From NCBI GenBank assembly GCA_022701275.1, contig CP031740.1:5841001-5905000 (forward strand): a DNA stretch of 64,000 bases, read 5' to 3'. Made by a program: the position numbers and the translations under genes. This DNA is from Microcoleus vaginatus PCC 9802. GTDB lineage: Bacteria > Cyanobacteriota > Cyanobacteriia > Cyanobacteriales > Microcoleaceae. The notes beneath the pieces are model-generated. The model made no database searches. It was not told where the DNA came from and saw nothing but the letters and a program-made list of their open reading frames with translations. Positions 1 through 9,701 of the stretch are shown piece by piece (the stretch's first letter is position 1; every line of letters begins with the position of its first letter).

Positions 1-476
1 ACTGTCTATTACTATTTGATTTGGTTTTAACCCCTGGGAGGGCTATTAGGCCGGAAGTAGAGTAGAGGGGGAGTTTCACCACAATGCAACGATTCTGTCC
101 TTTTCTAGGGGGGACTAGAATGCCAATCCTTTCACGACGGATTCTTTATAATTTCTATAGATTGTATTTGGACTTTTTAAGGTATTAACTTTTTGAGCCG
201 CTTCGCGGAAATTTGGGCGATCGAGCTATATTAAATTCAATTAATTACCCATGGTATTTTTCAAGACAGGAAACTGCGGTGTTTATACGGTATTTCGCGT
301 TCATTGAATCGCATTTGAGATTAACAGGAGAAAGTTATACGTAAGTAAAAAGCTTTAATCCCGATCACCAAAGTATAAAATGTTGTTCATTAACAGATAA
401 TGGGAATTTTCGATCTGGCGATCAAAAATTATGCGGTTTATGCCCTAAGATAGATACACTAAGTTTTGTCAAGCTA
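1..476. other. gene-free left edge
   Basis: I see no convincing coding sequence, RNA gene or strong hairpin in this stretch. It is AT-rich, and its only distinctive words are a GCGATCGAG-like site near 220 and short purine runs near 60-80. It lies directly upstream of the decayed kinase gene, so it may hold that gene's old promoter, but no promoter elements stand out. Confidence 0.4.
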
Positions 477-857
477 ATGTCGGAGTTGAGGTCAGCCGAT
501 ATGGACGCAACAGTAGATGTAGTAGATTTCACTGCGGTAATGCCGGGATATCGCCCGATCGCGCAATTGTACACAGATTCTCGATCGGCTATCGATCGGT
601 TCTTACCCGAGAAGGACCAACCACCCGCCGCTAAAATTCTCAAACCTACGTCGTTGTGGCTAAGGATGTCCGGGACGCGGTGCTGCCCAAATCCAAAAAA
701 GTTGCATTAGTGACCGTTAATTGGATCGGTAGAAATAGTCATCCGCCGAACAGACATTCTCGACGAACTCGAACGCAGCCAGGTTATTTACAAATACATT
801 AAACCTTCCAATCTTTCAATTAATCTTAACTGTTATCTGCCACATGGAGGTGTATAA
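477..857 (+). pseudogene. N-terminal scar of a Ser/Thr kinase / AAA ATPase / histidine kinase gene
   Basis: Three coding-like segments follow one another in two frames. Positions 477-646 read MPGYRPIAQLYTDSRSAID and EKDQPPAAKILKPT. Positions 647-719 continue in a second frame (VVVAKDVRDAVLPKSKK). Positions 720-857 return to the first frame (TDILDELERSQVIYKYIKPS). The first and last parts match, from memory of the family, the start and the catalytic loop of the Ser/Thr kinase domain of large cyanobacterial trifunctional proteins, where the loop reads VIHKDIKP. Here H-K-D has become Y-K-Y, so the catalytic Asp is lost. Most of the kinase N-lobe is missing. The histidine kinase at 960 carries the matching C-terminal part of the same architecture, so the two are best read as one gene that lost its middle. 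It is not a functional kinase. Confidence 0.65.
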
Positions 858-959
858 ATTTTAGCAAAAAGAGGCCACGGATTCGGGATATATTCGAGCC
901 GTAATCCGTAGCCAATCGACAGGGGAAATGGAGGCAAACCTTATCTTGGGAATGGTGTT

Positions 960-3374
960 TTGATGCTAGTAACGATGATGCACGACTTTTATGATGCGCT
1001 GGCAGATTTGGCAATCTATGCAGATGCCGCACCGGCGGAGCGCCAACAAATCCTTAAGCGCGTTGGGGCTAGTCAGAAAAAACTAAAAGAATTCGCGCAT
1101 CATACACCGATCAATTACCAACACAAGTTCGATCTGGTTGAGGCAGAATTGTTGGGCGTTTTGGGACAGACAGCAGAAGCAATGGAATTGTATGATCGAG
1201 CTATTACCGGAGCTAAAGCTAACGAATATGTCAATGAAGAAGCTCTTGCCTGCGAACTCGCTGCTAAGTTTTACCTGTCATTAGGAAGGGAAAAAATTGC
1301 CCGACTCTACATGATAGATGCCTATGATTGCTATGTCCGCTGGGGAGATAGAGCAAAAATTGATGACTTAGAAAAACGTTATCCTCAATTATTAAAACCG
1401 ATTTTAGAACCTGCAAAACTCCCTGCAAATCCATTAGCAAATTTTCCAACACCTGCGGGGCCAAATCAATCGCTTCATCCATCCATTCATCCATCCATTC
1501 ATCCGTCTGTTTCGGCGAGCGTCTCAGATTTCGGGAATTTTTCAACGCTGCTAAAAGCTTGTCAAGCGCTCTCTAGTGAAAGAGAACTCGATCGACTGAT
1601 TGCCAAACTGATGCAACTGGCGATGAAAAATACAGGAGCTGACAAAGGAGCGCTGATTTTGCCCAACGGCAATCAATGGGATATCGCCGCTACCAGCGCG
1701 CTCGACAATTCGGGACTCGAGTGGGCGATCGACTTATCATCGGCAACACTCGATGAAAACAGAGATATCTTGCCCCTCAAAATTGTTGACTGCGTTAAAA
1801 ATTTATTGAAACCTGTGATTATTCGGGATCTCGCTCAACAACGTGATTGGGATTCCGACTCCTACATCCTCAGATACCAACCGCAGAGCCTGTTGTGTTG
1901 GCCGATTCTCGATCGGGGCAACTTAGTCGGCATTTTGTATCTGGAAAATCGCTTAACCGCAAGAGTTTTTACCCGCGATCGCCTGCAACTTCTCAATCTC
2001 CTGTGTTCCCAGGCAGCCATCTGTTTGCAAAATGCTCTGCTATATAAAAAATATCAGGATTACAACCAACAATTAGAGCGATCGCTAGTAAAAATTAGCC
2101 GAACCGAAGCTCAGCTTGCCGATCAGAAGAAAATGCTCCAAGCGATTCTTGATGTCGCTCCGATTTGGATTTGGATGGTGAATCCCAGTGGTAAAGTACA
2201 GTTTTTGAACAAGACATTTTCTCAAGATGTGGGCGTGCCTCTGAGCGATTTCCTAGCTGTTGAGCATTATAAAGATATACTGGGGGAAAATGCAGCGGGC
2301 TGTCTGGTTTCCGATGCCGCCTGCCTTGCTCAAGATTTGCCGCATTACTCCAGCGAAATTCTCAGACTTGTTGATGGCAAACTACACGATTTAGAAATCA
2401 CGAAAGTGCAGTTAAAAAATTCCCAGGGCGAGACGATCGGGATTATTGGTTTGGGTGTTGATGCCACTGAGCGCAAGCGAGCCGCCGAACTTTTGCAAGA
2501 GCAAAATCAACAGCTAGAACGAACTTTAAAAAATTTACAACAAGCACAACTGCAAATCGTGCAAAATGAGAAAATGTCGGCATTGGGTAATTTAGTCGCG
2601 GGAGTCGCACACGAAATTAACAATCCGATTGGGTTTATTTCTGGCAATTTAAGCGAAGGTAAAAGAAGTTTGGAAGATGTTATCGAACACTTAGAATTGT
2701 ATCGCTCCGCTGCATCGCAATCCGAAATAGCAGACCACGCGGAAGAGATAGACCTCGATTATCTTTTGGAAGATTTACCGAAGATGATTGATTCAATGCA
2801 ACTCGGATGCGAGCGCATTTGCAGCATCAGCAACAGTTTGCGTACCTTCTCCCGAGGCGACAAAGACTACAAAGTTCCTTTTAATATTCACGAAGGCATT
2901 GATAGCGCTATTTTAATTTTGAAACACCGCCTCAAAGCAAACGAACACCGCCCGCAGATCGAAGTGATAACTAAATACGGCAATCTCCCTAAAATCGAAT
3001 GTTTTCCCGGTCAATTGAATCAAGTTTTTATGAACCTGCTTGCCAATGCGATCGATGCCTTAGAAGAGTCAAATATAGGACGCACTTTTAGCGAAATTAC
3101 CGCCAATCCCAACCGCATCACGATTCGCACGGATATAGTCGGCGAAGGGTACATTAAAATTAAAATTGCTGATAACGGCACTGGGATCAAAGAGGAATTT
3201 AAACAGCAGATATTCGACCATTTGTTCACGACGAAAGGTGTCGGCAAAGGAACAGGATTGGGGCTGGCAATTGTCCACCAGATTGCGGTAGAAAAACATG
3301 GCGGAAGCATTGAGGTGAATGGCGAGCCTGGAGTGGGCACTGAGTTTGCCATAGTTTTGCCTGTGAAGGAATAA
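960..3374 (+). CDS. sensor histidine kinase, surviving C-terminal part of a trifunctional kinase
   Basis: Predicted 804-residue cytoplasmic histidine kinase. Residues 1-150 are helical, TPR-like sequence (YDRAITGAKANEYVNEEA, AAKFYLSLGREKIA) of the kind that ends the AAA-ATPase module of cyanobacterial Ser/Thr kinase-ATPase-histidine kinase proteins. A His/Pro/Ser linker at 170-185 comes from a 12-bp tandem repeat. A GAF domain (about 205-355), coiled coil, PAS domain (about 395-505), H-box GVAHEINNP and an ATPase domain with NGTGIKEEF and GTGLGL follow. All transmitter motifs look intact, so autophosphorylation is plausible. The start is uncertain: TTG 960 or ATG 963 are possible and the frame is open back to a TAG at 909, with no clear ribosome site. 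The family normally has about 1,300 more N-terminal residues; here only a scar remains upstream. No response regulator is adjacent. Confidence 0.85.
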   Translation: MMLVTMMHDFYDALADLAIYADAAPAERQQILKRVGASQKKLKEFAHHTPINYQHKFDLVEAELLGVLGQTAEAMELYDRAITGAKANEYVNEEALACELAAKFYLSLGREKIARLYMIDAYDCYVRWGDRAKIDDLEKRYPQLLKPILEPAKLPANPLANFPTPAGPNQSLHPSIHPSIHPSVSASVSDFGNFSTLLKACQALSSERELDRLIAKLMQLAMKNTGADKGALILPNGNQWDIAATSALDNSGLEWAIDLSSATLDENRDILPLKIVDCVKNLLKPVIIRDLAQQRDWDSDSYILRYQPQSLLCWPILDRGNLVGILYLENRLTARVFTRDRLQLLNLLCSQAAICLQNALLYKKYQDYNQQLERSLVKISRTEAQLADQKKMLQAILDVAPIWIWMVNPSGKVQFLNKTFSQDVGVPLSDFLAVEHYKDILGENAAGCLVSDAACLAQDLPHYSSEILRLVDGKLHDLEITKVQLKNSQGETIGIIGLGVDATERKRAAELLQEQNQQLERTLKNLQQAQLQIVQNEKMSALGNLVAGVAHEINNPIGFISGNLSEGKRSLEDVIEHLELYRSAASQSEIADHAEEIDLDYLLEDLPKMIDSMQLGCERICSISNSLRTFSRGDKDYKVPFNIHEGIDSAILILKHRLKANEHRPQIEVITKYGNLPKIECFPGQLNQVFMNLLANAIDALEESNIGRTFSEITANPNRITIRTDIVGEGYIKIKIADNGTGIKEEFKQQIFDHLFTTKGVGKGTGLGLAIVHQIAVEKHGGSIEVNGEPGVGTEFAIVLPVKE

Positions 3375-3653
3375 ATTTGAATTAAAATTCAATGTTTTTT
3401 GGGCGATCGCGTAATAAGATATACTGACTTTGATTGGGGTCTTTTTTTGAAAGCCTTGGCATAACTCTTTTAAAGTAGCATCAATTTTTTGATCAAGCAG
3501 TCTGGTTTACAAGCTGTTGCTACTGTACTTAATGAACCTGGAATCTGCTGTATTTTAGACACCCTATAAGAAGTGAGCGCGCCACCAATTTTTAGTTGGG
3601 AGACGTCTATTATACAAAAAAAATTAATCACCAAGGCTTCGCCCTACAAAAAT

Positions 3654-4985
3654 TTATCTTAAATTTAACCAATCTTGAATTTCTTGCGCTAACCAAGCCG
3701 CCTCAACCTCTTTCAAATTTGTTGCTAAAGTATAAAAGTAAGTTCCCCTCTCGTTACCTGAACGAATCCTGATTTGATTTCCCTGATAAGTATGGTATAG
3801 AAAAGCACCCAAAATCTCAGAAACTTCCCCCCTTTGTCCTAAATAACTCCAACCAAATATCTGATGTTCCAGTTTAAAGTAGTTCCGGTTAAATGTAATT
3901 TTAGTACCATTGCCCAAAATCTTAAGTAACATACTTGCTACAAGCGGAAAAAATCCTAATCCCATACTGACATTTACTTGCAAATATGCTAAAACTATCG
4001 GCCAAGATAGCAGTATAGTTAATATTCCTATAAAAGCACCTAAAAAAGGCTTTCTGGCTAAAGTAGACGGAATTTTAATGTTTAACTCCGCTGCTGATTT
4101 GCTAACTTGAATGCGACTGTGAGGTGGTTTAGCAATTTTCCAAACAGTCGGAATTTGAAGATTAGCCCCTTGTATTTTTCCCGATTTCAAAGCTGCTAAA
4201 GCCTCTCTAGCCTTGCTGAAACGCTTTTCTAAGGCGATTTCCGTCATCTTCTCAATCCAGCTTACCAAAGTGGGATTCACACTCACGCGATCGCTAAACT
4301 GAATCCGAGAATCTTTCTGTGGCAAATCCGCAGGAGTCATCCCCGTTAACAAATGAATTAAAGTAGCTCCCAAAGCATACAAATCCGAAGCCGCCACCGC
4401 CCGCCCCCAAAACTGTTCTAAGGGTGCATAGCCACTCGTTCCTACCACTGTAAACGTTACACCTGTCACCGCCGCTTGAGCTTGTACCGCCCCAAAATCT
4501 ACTAGATAAACGTGCTGATCTTCCCCCCAAATTAAATTACTCGGCTTAATATCTCGGTGCAAAACAGGGGGGCTTAATTCATGCAAATAAATTAAAATTT
4601 CCAGCACTTCAGTGGCAATTTTGCGTACTTGTTTTTCTGAAAATTTCTTGCCTTTTTCTAACAATTCCTGAAGTGAAAATCCCGGAATATAATCTTGCAC
4701 TAACCCAAACCAAGGCAATCCTGCTCCGGCTTCCCGCTCTAGGGAAAAATAATCTCGATAGCAAGGAATGCGGGGATGATTTAGCGCCTGCAAAACTTGT
4801 GCCTCTCTTTCAAAAAGCTTGAGTTCTTCCCAGTGCATTTCGGGGCTGAAAGCTAACATTTTCAGCGTCACCTGTTCTTGAGACTCTAAATCCACTGCTA
4901 GCCAAGTTTGATGACCGGCCGCTGTGCGTCCTAAACGCTGTTGCAATTGATAACGTTCTTGTAAAATTTTTCCTGTATCTAACAC
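3654..4985 (-). CDS. membrane-anchored Ser/Thr protein kinase
   Basis: A 443-residue PknB-type kinase. The kinase domain spans about 10-275, with Lys42 in VTLKML, the catalytic loop HRDIKPSN at 143-150 and the metal-binding DFG at 163-165. The glycine loop is weak (LGRTAAGHQTW in place of GxGxxG). Hydrophobic segments at about 313-355 suggest two membrane passes, and a soluble C-terminal domain of about 85 residues follows that I do not recognise. It would sit in a membrane with the kinase domain in the cytoplasm. The gene faces away from the histidine kinase at 960-3374 and stands alone. The start ATG at 4985 is followed directly by MLDTGKILQERYQL, typical for the family. Confidence 0.88.
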   Translation of the reverse strand: MLDTGKILQERYQLQQRLGRTAAGHQTWLAVDLESQEQVTLKMLAFSPEMHWEELKLFEREAQVLQALNHPRIPCYRDYFSLEREAGAGLPWFGLVQDYIPGFSLQELLEKGKKFSEKQVRKIATEVLEILIYLHELSPPVLHRDIKPSNLIWGEDQHVYLVDFGAVQAQAAVTGVTFTVVGTSGYAPLEQFWGRAVAASDLYALGATLIHLLTGMTPADLPQKDSRIQFSDRVSVNPTLVSWIEKMTEIALEKRFSKAREALAALKSGKIQGANLQIPTVWKIAKPPHSRIQVSKSAAELNIKIPSTLARKPFLGAFIGILTILLSWPIVLAYLQVNVSMGLGFFPLVASMLLKILGNGTKITFNRNYFKLEHQIFGWSYLGQRGEVSEILGAFLYHTYQGNQIRIRSGNERGTYFYTLATNLKEVEAAWLAQEIQDWLNLR

Positions 4986-5139
4986 AGCATTGCCCTCCAG
5001 TTGTGAATGCTACAAAATGGCCTTAACTATTAAATTAATGACGGCTCTCCTACCCAGCTTATTTTTACTAATAATTGTTAAATCACAGGGTGGAAGATTA
5101 ACTCTTTTGGCGACAGCCTTAAATTGCTACTAGAAGTAA

Positions 5140-6135
5140 TTACCCGTGCATTTCTCCATTCGGCATAATTGTACCGCGCAATTGAGCACCCGCTAAATTA
5201 GCCGTGCTCAAGTCTGCCCTAATCAAAGTTGTGCGGTGCAAATTTGCCTCCCGCAAATCTGTTCTAGCCAGGTAAGCATCAGTCATATCAGCTTCACTCA
5301 AATTTGCCTGATTAAAATTAGCTCGACTCAAATCAGCCCGCACCAAATTAGCTCGACTCAAGTCAGCCATAATTAAATTAGCATTGCTCAACTTAACATC
5401 AGTCATAAATGCACCGCGCAAATTAGCGCCCGCCAATTCAGCATCAAGTAACACAGCTCTTTCCAACTTAGCATTGGCCATTACAGCCCAGGAAAAATTT
5501 GTTTCTACCAAAGTTGCTTCAGTCAAAAATATGCCATCTAAAATAGCTTCGCTCAAATTTGCCTGAGTCAGATTTGCTTCTCCCAGAAATGCTTCAGTCA
5601 AATTAGCGTGACTGAGATTAGCTTTAGTCAAATCTGCACCTTGTAAATTGACGCCCCGCAAATCTGCACCTTGCAAATTTGCACCCCGCAAATTTGCACC
5701 CTCAAAAAGCCGCAGCTCCTTCCGCAAATTTGCACCCCGCAAGCACGCACCGCGCAAATCTGCACCCTGCAAGTTGACACCTCGCATATCTGCATCGCTC
5801 AAATTTGCATCAATAAAAACTGCCAAAGAGATGTTAGCTTTGCGAAAGTCTGCACCTTGCAAAGTCGCTCCGTGGAAGTCTGCATCGGACAAATTTGCTC
5901 CGCTCAAGTTTGCCTGATTTAAGTTAGCACCGCAGAGCTTTGCATTAGTTAAATTGGCGCGCTGAAGGTTAATTCTGCTCAGGTACGACATCGCTAAGTT
6001 TGCACCCCAGAGGTCAGCACTGCTTAAATTGACGCCAATTAAATCGGCACCGCTCAGGTATACCCCTCTGAGATTCATACCTTGAAAATCTAGTTCTCCT
6101 GATGTATATCGCCTTAAAATTTCGCTGGCATTCAT
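5140..6135 (-). CDS. pentapeptide repeat protein
   Basis: A 331-residue protein made almost wholly of A(D/N)LxX pentapeptides (ANLRGANLQGADLRGVNL and similar) after a short N-terminal segment (MNASEILRRYTSGELDFQGM). Such tandem repeats fold as a right-handed quadrilateral beta-helix. The register is interrupted once near residue 140 by a charged insert (RKELRLFEG), which probably forms a loop. No signal peptide or membrane segment is visible. Pentapeptide proteins are very common in cyanobacteria and mostly have no assigned role. The N-terminal ten residues resemble those preceding many cyanobacterial pentapeptide domains. The repeats make the opposite strand open over long distances; that is a shadow. 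Confidence 0.9.
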   Translation of the reverse strand: MNASEILRRYTSGELDFQGMNLRGVYLSGADLIGVNLSSADLWGANLAMSYLSRINLQRANLTNAKLCGANLNQANLSGANLSDADFHGATLQGADFRKANISLAVFIDANLSDADMRGVNLQGADLRGACLRGANLRKELRLFEGANLRGANLQGADLRGVNLQGADLTKANLSHANLTEAFLGEANLTQANLSEAILDGIFLTEATLVETNFSWAVMANAKLERAVLLDAELAGANLRGAFMTDVKLSNANLIMADLSRANLVRADLSRANFNQANLSEADMTDAYLARTDLREANLHRTTLIRADLSTANLAGAQLRGTIMPNGEMHG

Positions 6136-6197
6136 ATTGGTTTTTGTTGTTAATTAGGTACAATCTGCTATTTCTAGACTTGTTAAATGTCTGTTCG

Positions 6198-6310
6198 CGC
6201 AAGCGGACTTAGTTTTTGTAGCGCCAGACTTGAGTCTGAGAAATTTGATGAAATTTCTTGAATTTCAGTTGACGCAAGCGGACTTAGTTTGTGTTACCCC
6301 AGACTTGAGT
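6198..6310. repeat. direct repeat pair of 38 bp upstream of the pentapeptide gene
   Basis: Positions 6198-6235 and 6273-6310 both begin CGCAAGCGGACTTAGTTT and both end CCAGACTTGAGT, with only the eight bases between these blocks differing. The copies are 75 bp apart in the short gap between the pentapeptide gene and the next gene. They could be copies of a dispersed repeat or a duplicated regulatory segment; the sequence does not decide. Confidence 0.6.
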
Positions 6311-6317
6311 AGGGCAT

Positions 6318-8009
6318 TTAATGAGTTTGATTGACAAATTCTTGAGTCCAAAAGACTGTTTTATTACCTAACTGTCGCCCGTGAATTTTCACATGAGTAA
6401 GATATTTTGATTTTAAAGTACAGAGTTTTTTGTGAATGTATGTAGCTGTCGCCTGTTGGTTTGGTACTTCAGCAGACTCTAGAATCACATGGAGCCAACC
6501 GTCTTTAAATCCCGCTGTAGCAGCAATTCCTTTAGGCTGTAGCAATTGATTAATCAATTGGGCGATCGCCTTTGGTTTGCCTTGTTTTGCCATTTCCAGA
6601 AGCTGATACTGATTTGCTTTATGGGTAGAGTTTTCCTGCGGTATGTCTGAAATATTGTCATCCAGGTTTTCTGTGATTTCAGAAGGATATTTACCGCTTT
6701 CTTTTGACTCCAATTCGATCAAAATTTCCAGCATTTTATCGGTAAACTTCTGAACTTTTCCTACATACTCTCTGAGATTTTTATATTTCCAGTACAAACG
6801 CTCCTCTGGACTTCCCGTAGAAAATTTTCCGTTCAAAGCAGCTTCTAACTTGGTGAATATATTTTCTATTTGCGCCGTTGCGGAGTTAGCACTTTGACTG
6901 ACTAATTCTGTCATTTCTTCTTCCAATTCCAACTTGCGTTTGATGGAATCGCTAATATTTATAATAACAGGAGCCGCCGGTTCTAAAGTTTCGATAATAG
7001 TCGGCATTTCTGCAACGGGGAATGTTTCTACCATTTCCGGTCTGAAATCGGTAGCATAATTATTGCTGGTTTCGGGTTCTTTAAACGGTACATTTTCTGC
7101 CGTGTCCGGCACTAAATAACTCTTTTGGGGGTCATAATGATAGTGAGATGGAGCAGCTTGAAGGATGTGAGTAATCTCGCCTGGATCAAAATAATCGCTG
7201 CGTCTGTCCACCAGCTCCCTCTCTTCATAAACACTGTTGTTTAAATGTGTCTGATCGTAATCTTCACTAGCCGAAGATTCGGCTTCATCCGGTTCTTCCT
7301 GTTGCATTTTTGCGTAACAATGATTCATCGCTTTGATGATTACGCTCGCAGCTTGGTCGTTTTCATCTCTGTTGTCGAGATTGCTAGCAGTTCTGTACAA
7401 CTGAGATTCCAGTTCGGCTAGGCTGCCACAGACATTAAACAGTTGTCGCAGTAGATTGTCAAGTTCTTGAGTTTTCAGCAGGAGCCAATCGCGATCGCTA
7501 AAAGTAAACTCGTGATAAAGAGTAGAAAAAATTAGGATCTTCGCCCTTAGCGGATTTGTTTGCTGCAAAATTTTTTGTCGGACATCAAATAATTTGCCGG
7601 GGTTTCTTGCACTTTCTTCGCTGCTGGGTATTTCCGAACTAAAGTGCTCTTCAAATGCGGGAGCTTCCTGACCGCCAAAACTCGATATGTTTATTTCTAA
7701 TTTGGTGAAATCTTCAAATTCATACAGCCTGCTAAGTTGACAGACTATGAGGTCTGCTACTAAAGCATACTCGGTTTTTTTATTAACCTTAGAGACTATA
7801 CTATTTAAAACTGCTTCAATATCTTCTAACCTGCTGTATTTGGCGCACAGTTCTTCAATTAAAATCCTTAGATCTGCGCTGGCGAGTTGGGCCGGATCGT
7901 TTTCCCAGGACTCTTTACAAGCAAAAAATATTATTTTTTTAATGCGCGAGATATTGAGGTCTTGTTCTAATTCGCGAACAACTTCATCTAAAATAGATAA
8001 AGCTTTCAT
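6318..8009 (-). CDS. conserved cyanobacterial hypothetical protein
   Basis: A 563-residue soluble protein. Residues 1-230 are helical with no recognised domain. Residues 230-360 are acidic and low in complexity, a likely disordered linker. A second helical or coiled segment follows at 360-450. The last 90 residues (LLEMAKQGKPKAIAQLINQ, GRQLGNKTVFWTQEF) match a small alpha/beta tail domain I recall from many unrelated cyanobacterial proteins, where it ends multidomain signalling or chaperone-like proteins. No catalytic motif is visible. The upstream sequence GGAGGAAAACT gives a good ribosome site for the ATG at 8009. It is divergent from the flavoenzyme at 8080, and the two share a 70-bp promoter region. 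Confidence 0.7.
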   Translation of the reverse strand: MKALSILDEVVRELEQDLNISRIKKIIFFACKESWENDPAQLASADLRILIEELCAKYSRLEDIEAVLNSIVSKVNKKTEYALVADLIVCQLSRLYEFEDFTKLEINISSFGGQEAPAFEEHFSSEIPSSEESARNPGKLFDVRQKILQQTNPLRAKILIFSTLYHEFTFSDRDWLLLKTQELDNLLRQLFNVCGSLAELESQLYRTASNLDNRDENDQAASVIIKAMNHCYAKMQQEEPDEAESSASEDYDQTHLNNSVYEERELVDRRSDYFDPGEITHILQAAPSHYHYDPQKSYLVPDTAENVPFKEPETSNNYATDFRPEMVETFPVAEMPTIIETLEPAAPVIINISDSIKRKLELEEEMTELVSQSANSATAQIENIFTKLEAALNGKFSTGSPEERLYWKYKNLREYVGKVQKFTDKMLEILIELESKESGKYPSEITENLDDNISDIPQENSTHKANQYQLLEMAKQGKPKAIAQLINQLLQPKGIAATAGFKDGWLHVILESAEVPNQQATATYIHKKLCTLKSKYLTHVKIHGRQLGNKTVFWTQEFVNQTH

Positions 8010-8079
8010 AGTTTTCCTCCCATAAAACTACCCTGTCAACAGTAAGTAAGAAATAATACAATTATACCATATTTGATAA

Positions 8080-9579
8080 ATGCAAGACTTTGATGCGATC
8101 GTAATTGGCAGCGGTATTGGCGGCTTAGTCGCCGGCTCGATGCTAGCTCGCTACGGCAAGCGGGTGCTCGTCTGCGAGAGCCACACAATAGCGGGCGGGG
8201 CAGCTCACAGCTTTTCGCGCCGGGGATTTCACTTTGATTCGGGGCCTTCTTTTTATTGCGGTTTGACTGACCCCCGGTCGTTCAATCCTTTGCGGCAAGT
8301 TTTTGATGTTTTGGAGGAATCGATCGCAGCAATTTCCTACGATCCGCTGGGGCATTACCATTTTCCAGAGGGAAGTTTACCGGTTTATGCTGATGCGAGA
8401 AGTTACTTAGATGCTATAGCTAAGTTCGCACCGCAAGGTGCTGTAGAATTACAGCAATTTCAACAAAACTTATTAGTTTTGTATGAAGCTTTGCGTGGAA
8501 TTCCGGCTTTAGCGCTGAGATCCGACTGGCAGTTAATACCTGTTTTGCTGTCTCGGTACTCGCCTGCTTTGCTGAAGCTGTTGCCGCTAGTAGGTGCGAT
8601 CGCGGGCTCTGCCGGTTCCTTGATGGATCGGGATGTGCGCGATCCTTGGGTGCGGCGTTTGATTGATTTGGAGTGCTTTTTGCTGTCGGGTTTGAAAGCG
8701 CACGGAACTGTCGCGCCGGAAATAGCTTTTATGATTGGCGAACGATCGCGCTGTGCGATCGAATATCCTGTAGGTGGCAGCGGTGCGATCGTCGATGCTT
8801 TAGTGAGAGGTTTGCAGCGCTGGGGAGGAAAGTTGCGCCTGGGAACTTCTGTCGAGCAAATATTAGTTGAATCCGGCAAAACCACCGGCGTTCGCTTGCA
8901 AAATGGCGAAGTTATCAGCGCCCCAATTGTCATTTCAAATGCCACAATCTGGGATACTTATACAAAATTACTGCGACCTGAAGATTTGCCGGAAAGCTAC
9001 CGAAAAAACGCTTTGTCGATGCCCGCAGTAGAGAGTTTCATGCACCTGCATTTAGGAATTAAAGCCGAAGGACTCGAAGGTTTGACCGGCCACCACGTCG
9101 TCGTTCACGACAGCAAGATTGACATTACAGTACCCGGAAATACTTGCATGATTTCGATTCCTACGGTGTGGGATGCAACTCTGGCGCCGCCCGGACATCA
9201 CGCCGTTCACGCTTATACATTGGAACCTTACGAAGGTTGGGAATATGGCGAATTGTATCACCAGAAAAAGCAAGAGCGATCGCAATCTCTGTTTCAAGCT
9301 TTAGAAAGAATTATACCGGATTTGCGATCGCGAATAGTTTTAGAGTCGCTCGGCACACCGCTAACCCACGCCCGATTTTTGCACCGATATCAAGGAACTT
9401 ACGGGCCTGCAATTGCCGCCGGAAAAGGCACATTTCCCGGGCCGCAAACACCAGTCAAAGGCTTGTATCGGGTGGGAGACAGCACCATGCCGGGAATTGG
9501 CGTCCCCGCCGTCGCAGCATCGGGTATTTTGTGCGCGAATACTTTGGTAAATTCGGATGTGACAGCACAATTTTTGTAA
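8080..9579 (+). CDS. FAD-dependent carotenoid isomerase/desaturase family enzyme (CrtISO-like)
   Basis: A 499-residue flavoenzyme of the phytoene desaturase/CrtISO superfamily. The N-terminal dinucleotide-binding fold is clear (VIGSGIGGLVAG at residues 8-19, then VLVCES), followed by GGAAHSFSRRGFHFDSGPS, the usual second motif of this group. The C-terminal FAD motif is present (LYRVGDSTMPGIGVPAVA). Family members isomerise or desaturate carotenoids, or act on retinol-like polyenes, at membranes. The substrate cannot be read from the sequence, and no other carotenoid gene is adjacent. The start ATG at 8080 places the Rossmann motif at the normal distance. It is divergently transcribed from the hypothetical gene at 8009. 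Confidence 0.85.
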   Translation: MQDFDAIVIGSGIGGLVAGSMLARYGKRVLVCESHTIAGGAAHSFSRRGFHFDSGPSFYCGLTDPRSFNPLRQVFDVLEESIAAISYDPLGHYHFPEGSLPVYADARSYLDAIAKFAPQGAVELQQFQQNLLVLYEALRGIPALALRSDWQLIPVLLSRYSPALLKLLPLVGAIAGSAGSLMDRDVRDPWVRRLIDLECFLLSGLKAHGTVAPEIAFMIGERSRCAIEYPVGGSGAIVDALVRGLQRWGGKLRLGTSVEQILVESGKTTGVRLQNGEVISAPIVISNATIWDTYTKLLRPEDLPESYRKNALSMPAVESFMHLHLGIKAEGLEGLTGHHVVVHDSKIDITVPGNTCMISIPTVWDATLAPPGHHAVHAYTLEPYEGWEYGELYHQKKQERSQSLFQALERIIPDLRSRIVLESLGTPLTHARFLHRYQGTYGPAIAAGKGTFPGPQTPVKGLYRVGDSTMPGIGVPAVAASGILCANTLVNSDVTAQFL

Positions 9580-9594
9580 ATTGGTAGAGGAAGC

Positions 9595-9649
9595 GGGCGG
9601 GTTTTGCCCAAGATATTTCCGGCAACTCAACAAATAGATAAACCCGCCC
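9595..9649 (+). terminator. hairpin after the CrtISO-like gene
   Basis: GGGCGGGTTT (9595-9604) and AAACCCGCCC (9640-9649) are perfect 10-bp inverted repeats separated by 35 bases, 15 bp after the stop codon. No T-run follows on the plus strand. It lies between converging genes and may stop transcription from either side or stabilise the transcript. Confidence 0.45.
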
Positions 9650-9701
9650 TCTCGGAACCAGTAAACTGCTTGCTGGAGCGCTGATGAGTGCTAAAGACTG
9701 A

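Noticed and set aside
5384-5917. Open frames on the plus strand opposite the pentapeptide gene
   Set aside because: They mirror the 15-bp repeat period of the minus-strand gene and show no independent motifs or ribosome sites.
6198-6310. CRISPR array
   Set aside because: Only two imperfect repeats with one spacer-like gap; the heptamer and 75-79-bp arrays elsewhere also lack CRISPR repeat/spacer structure, and no cas gene is present.
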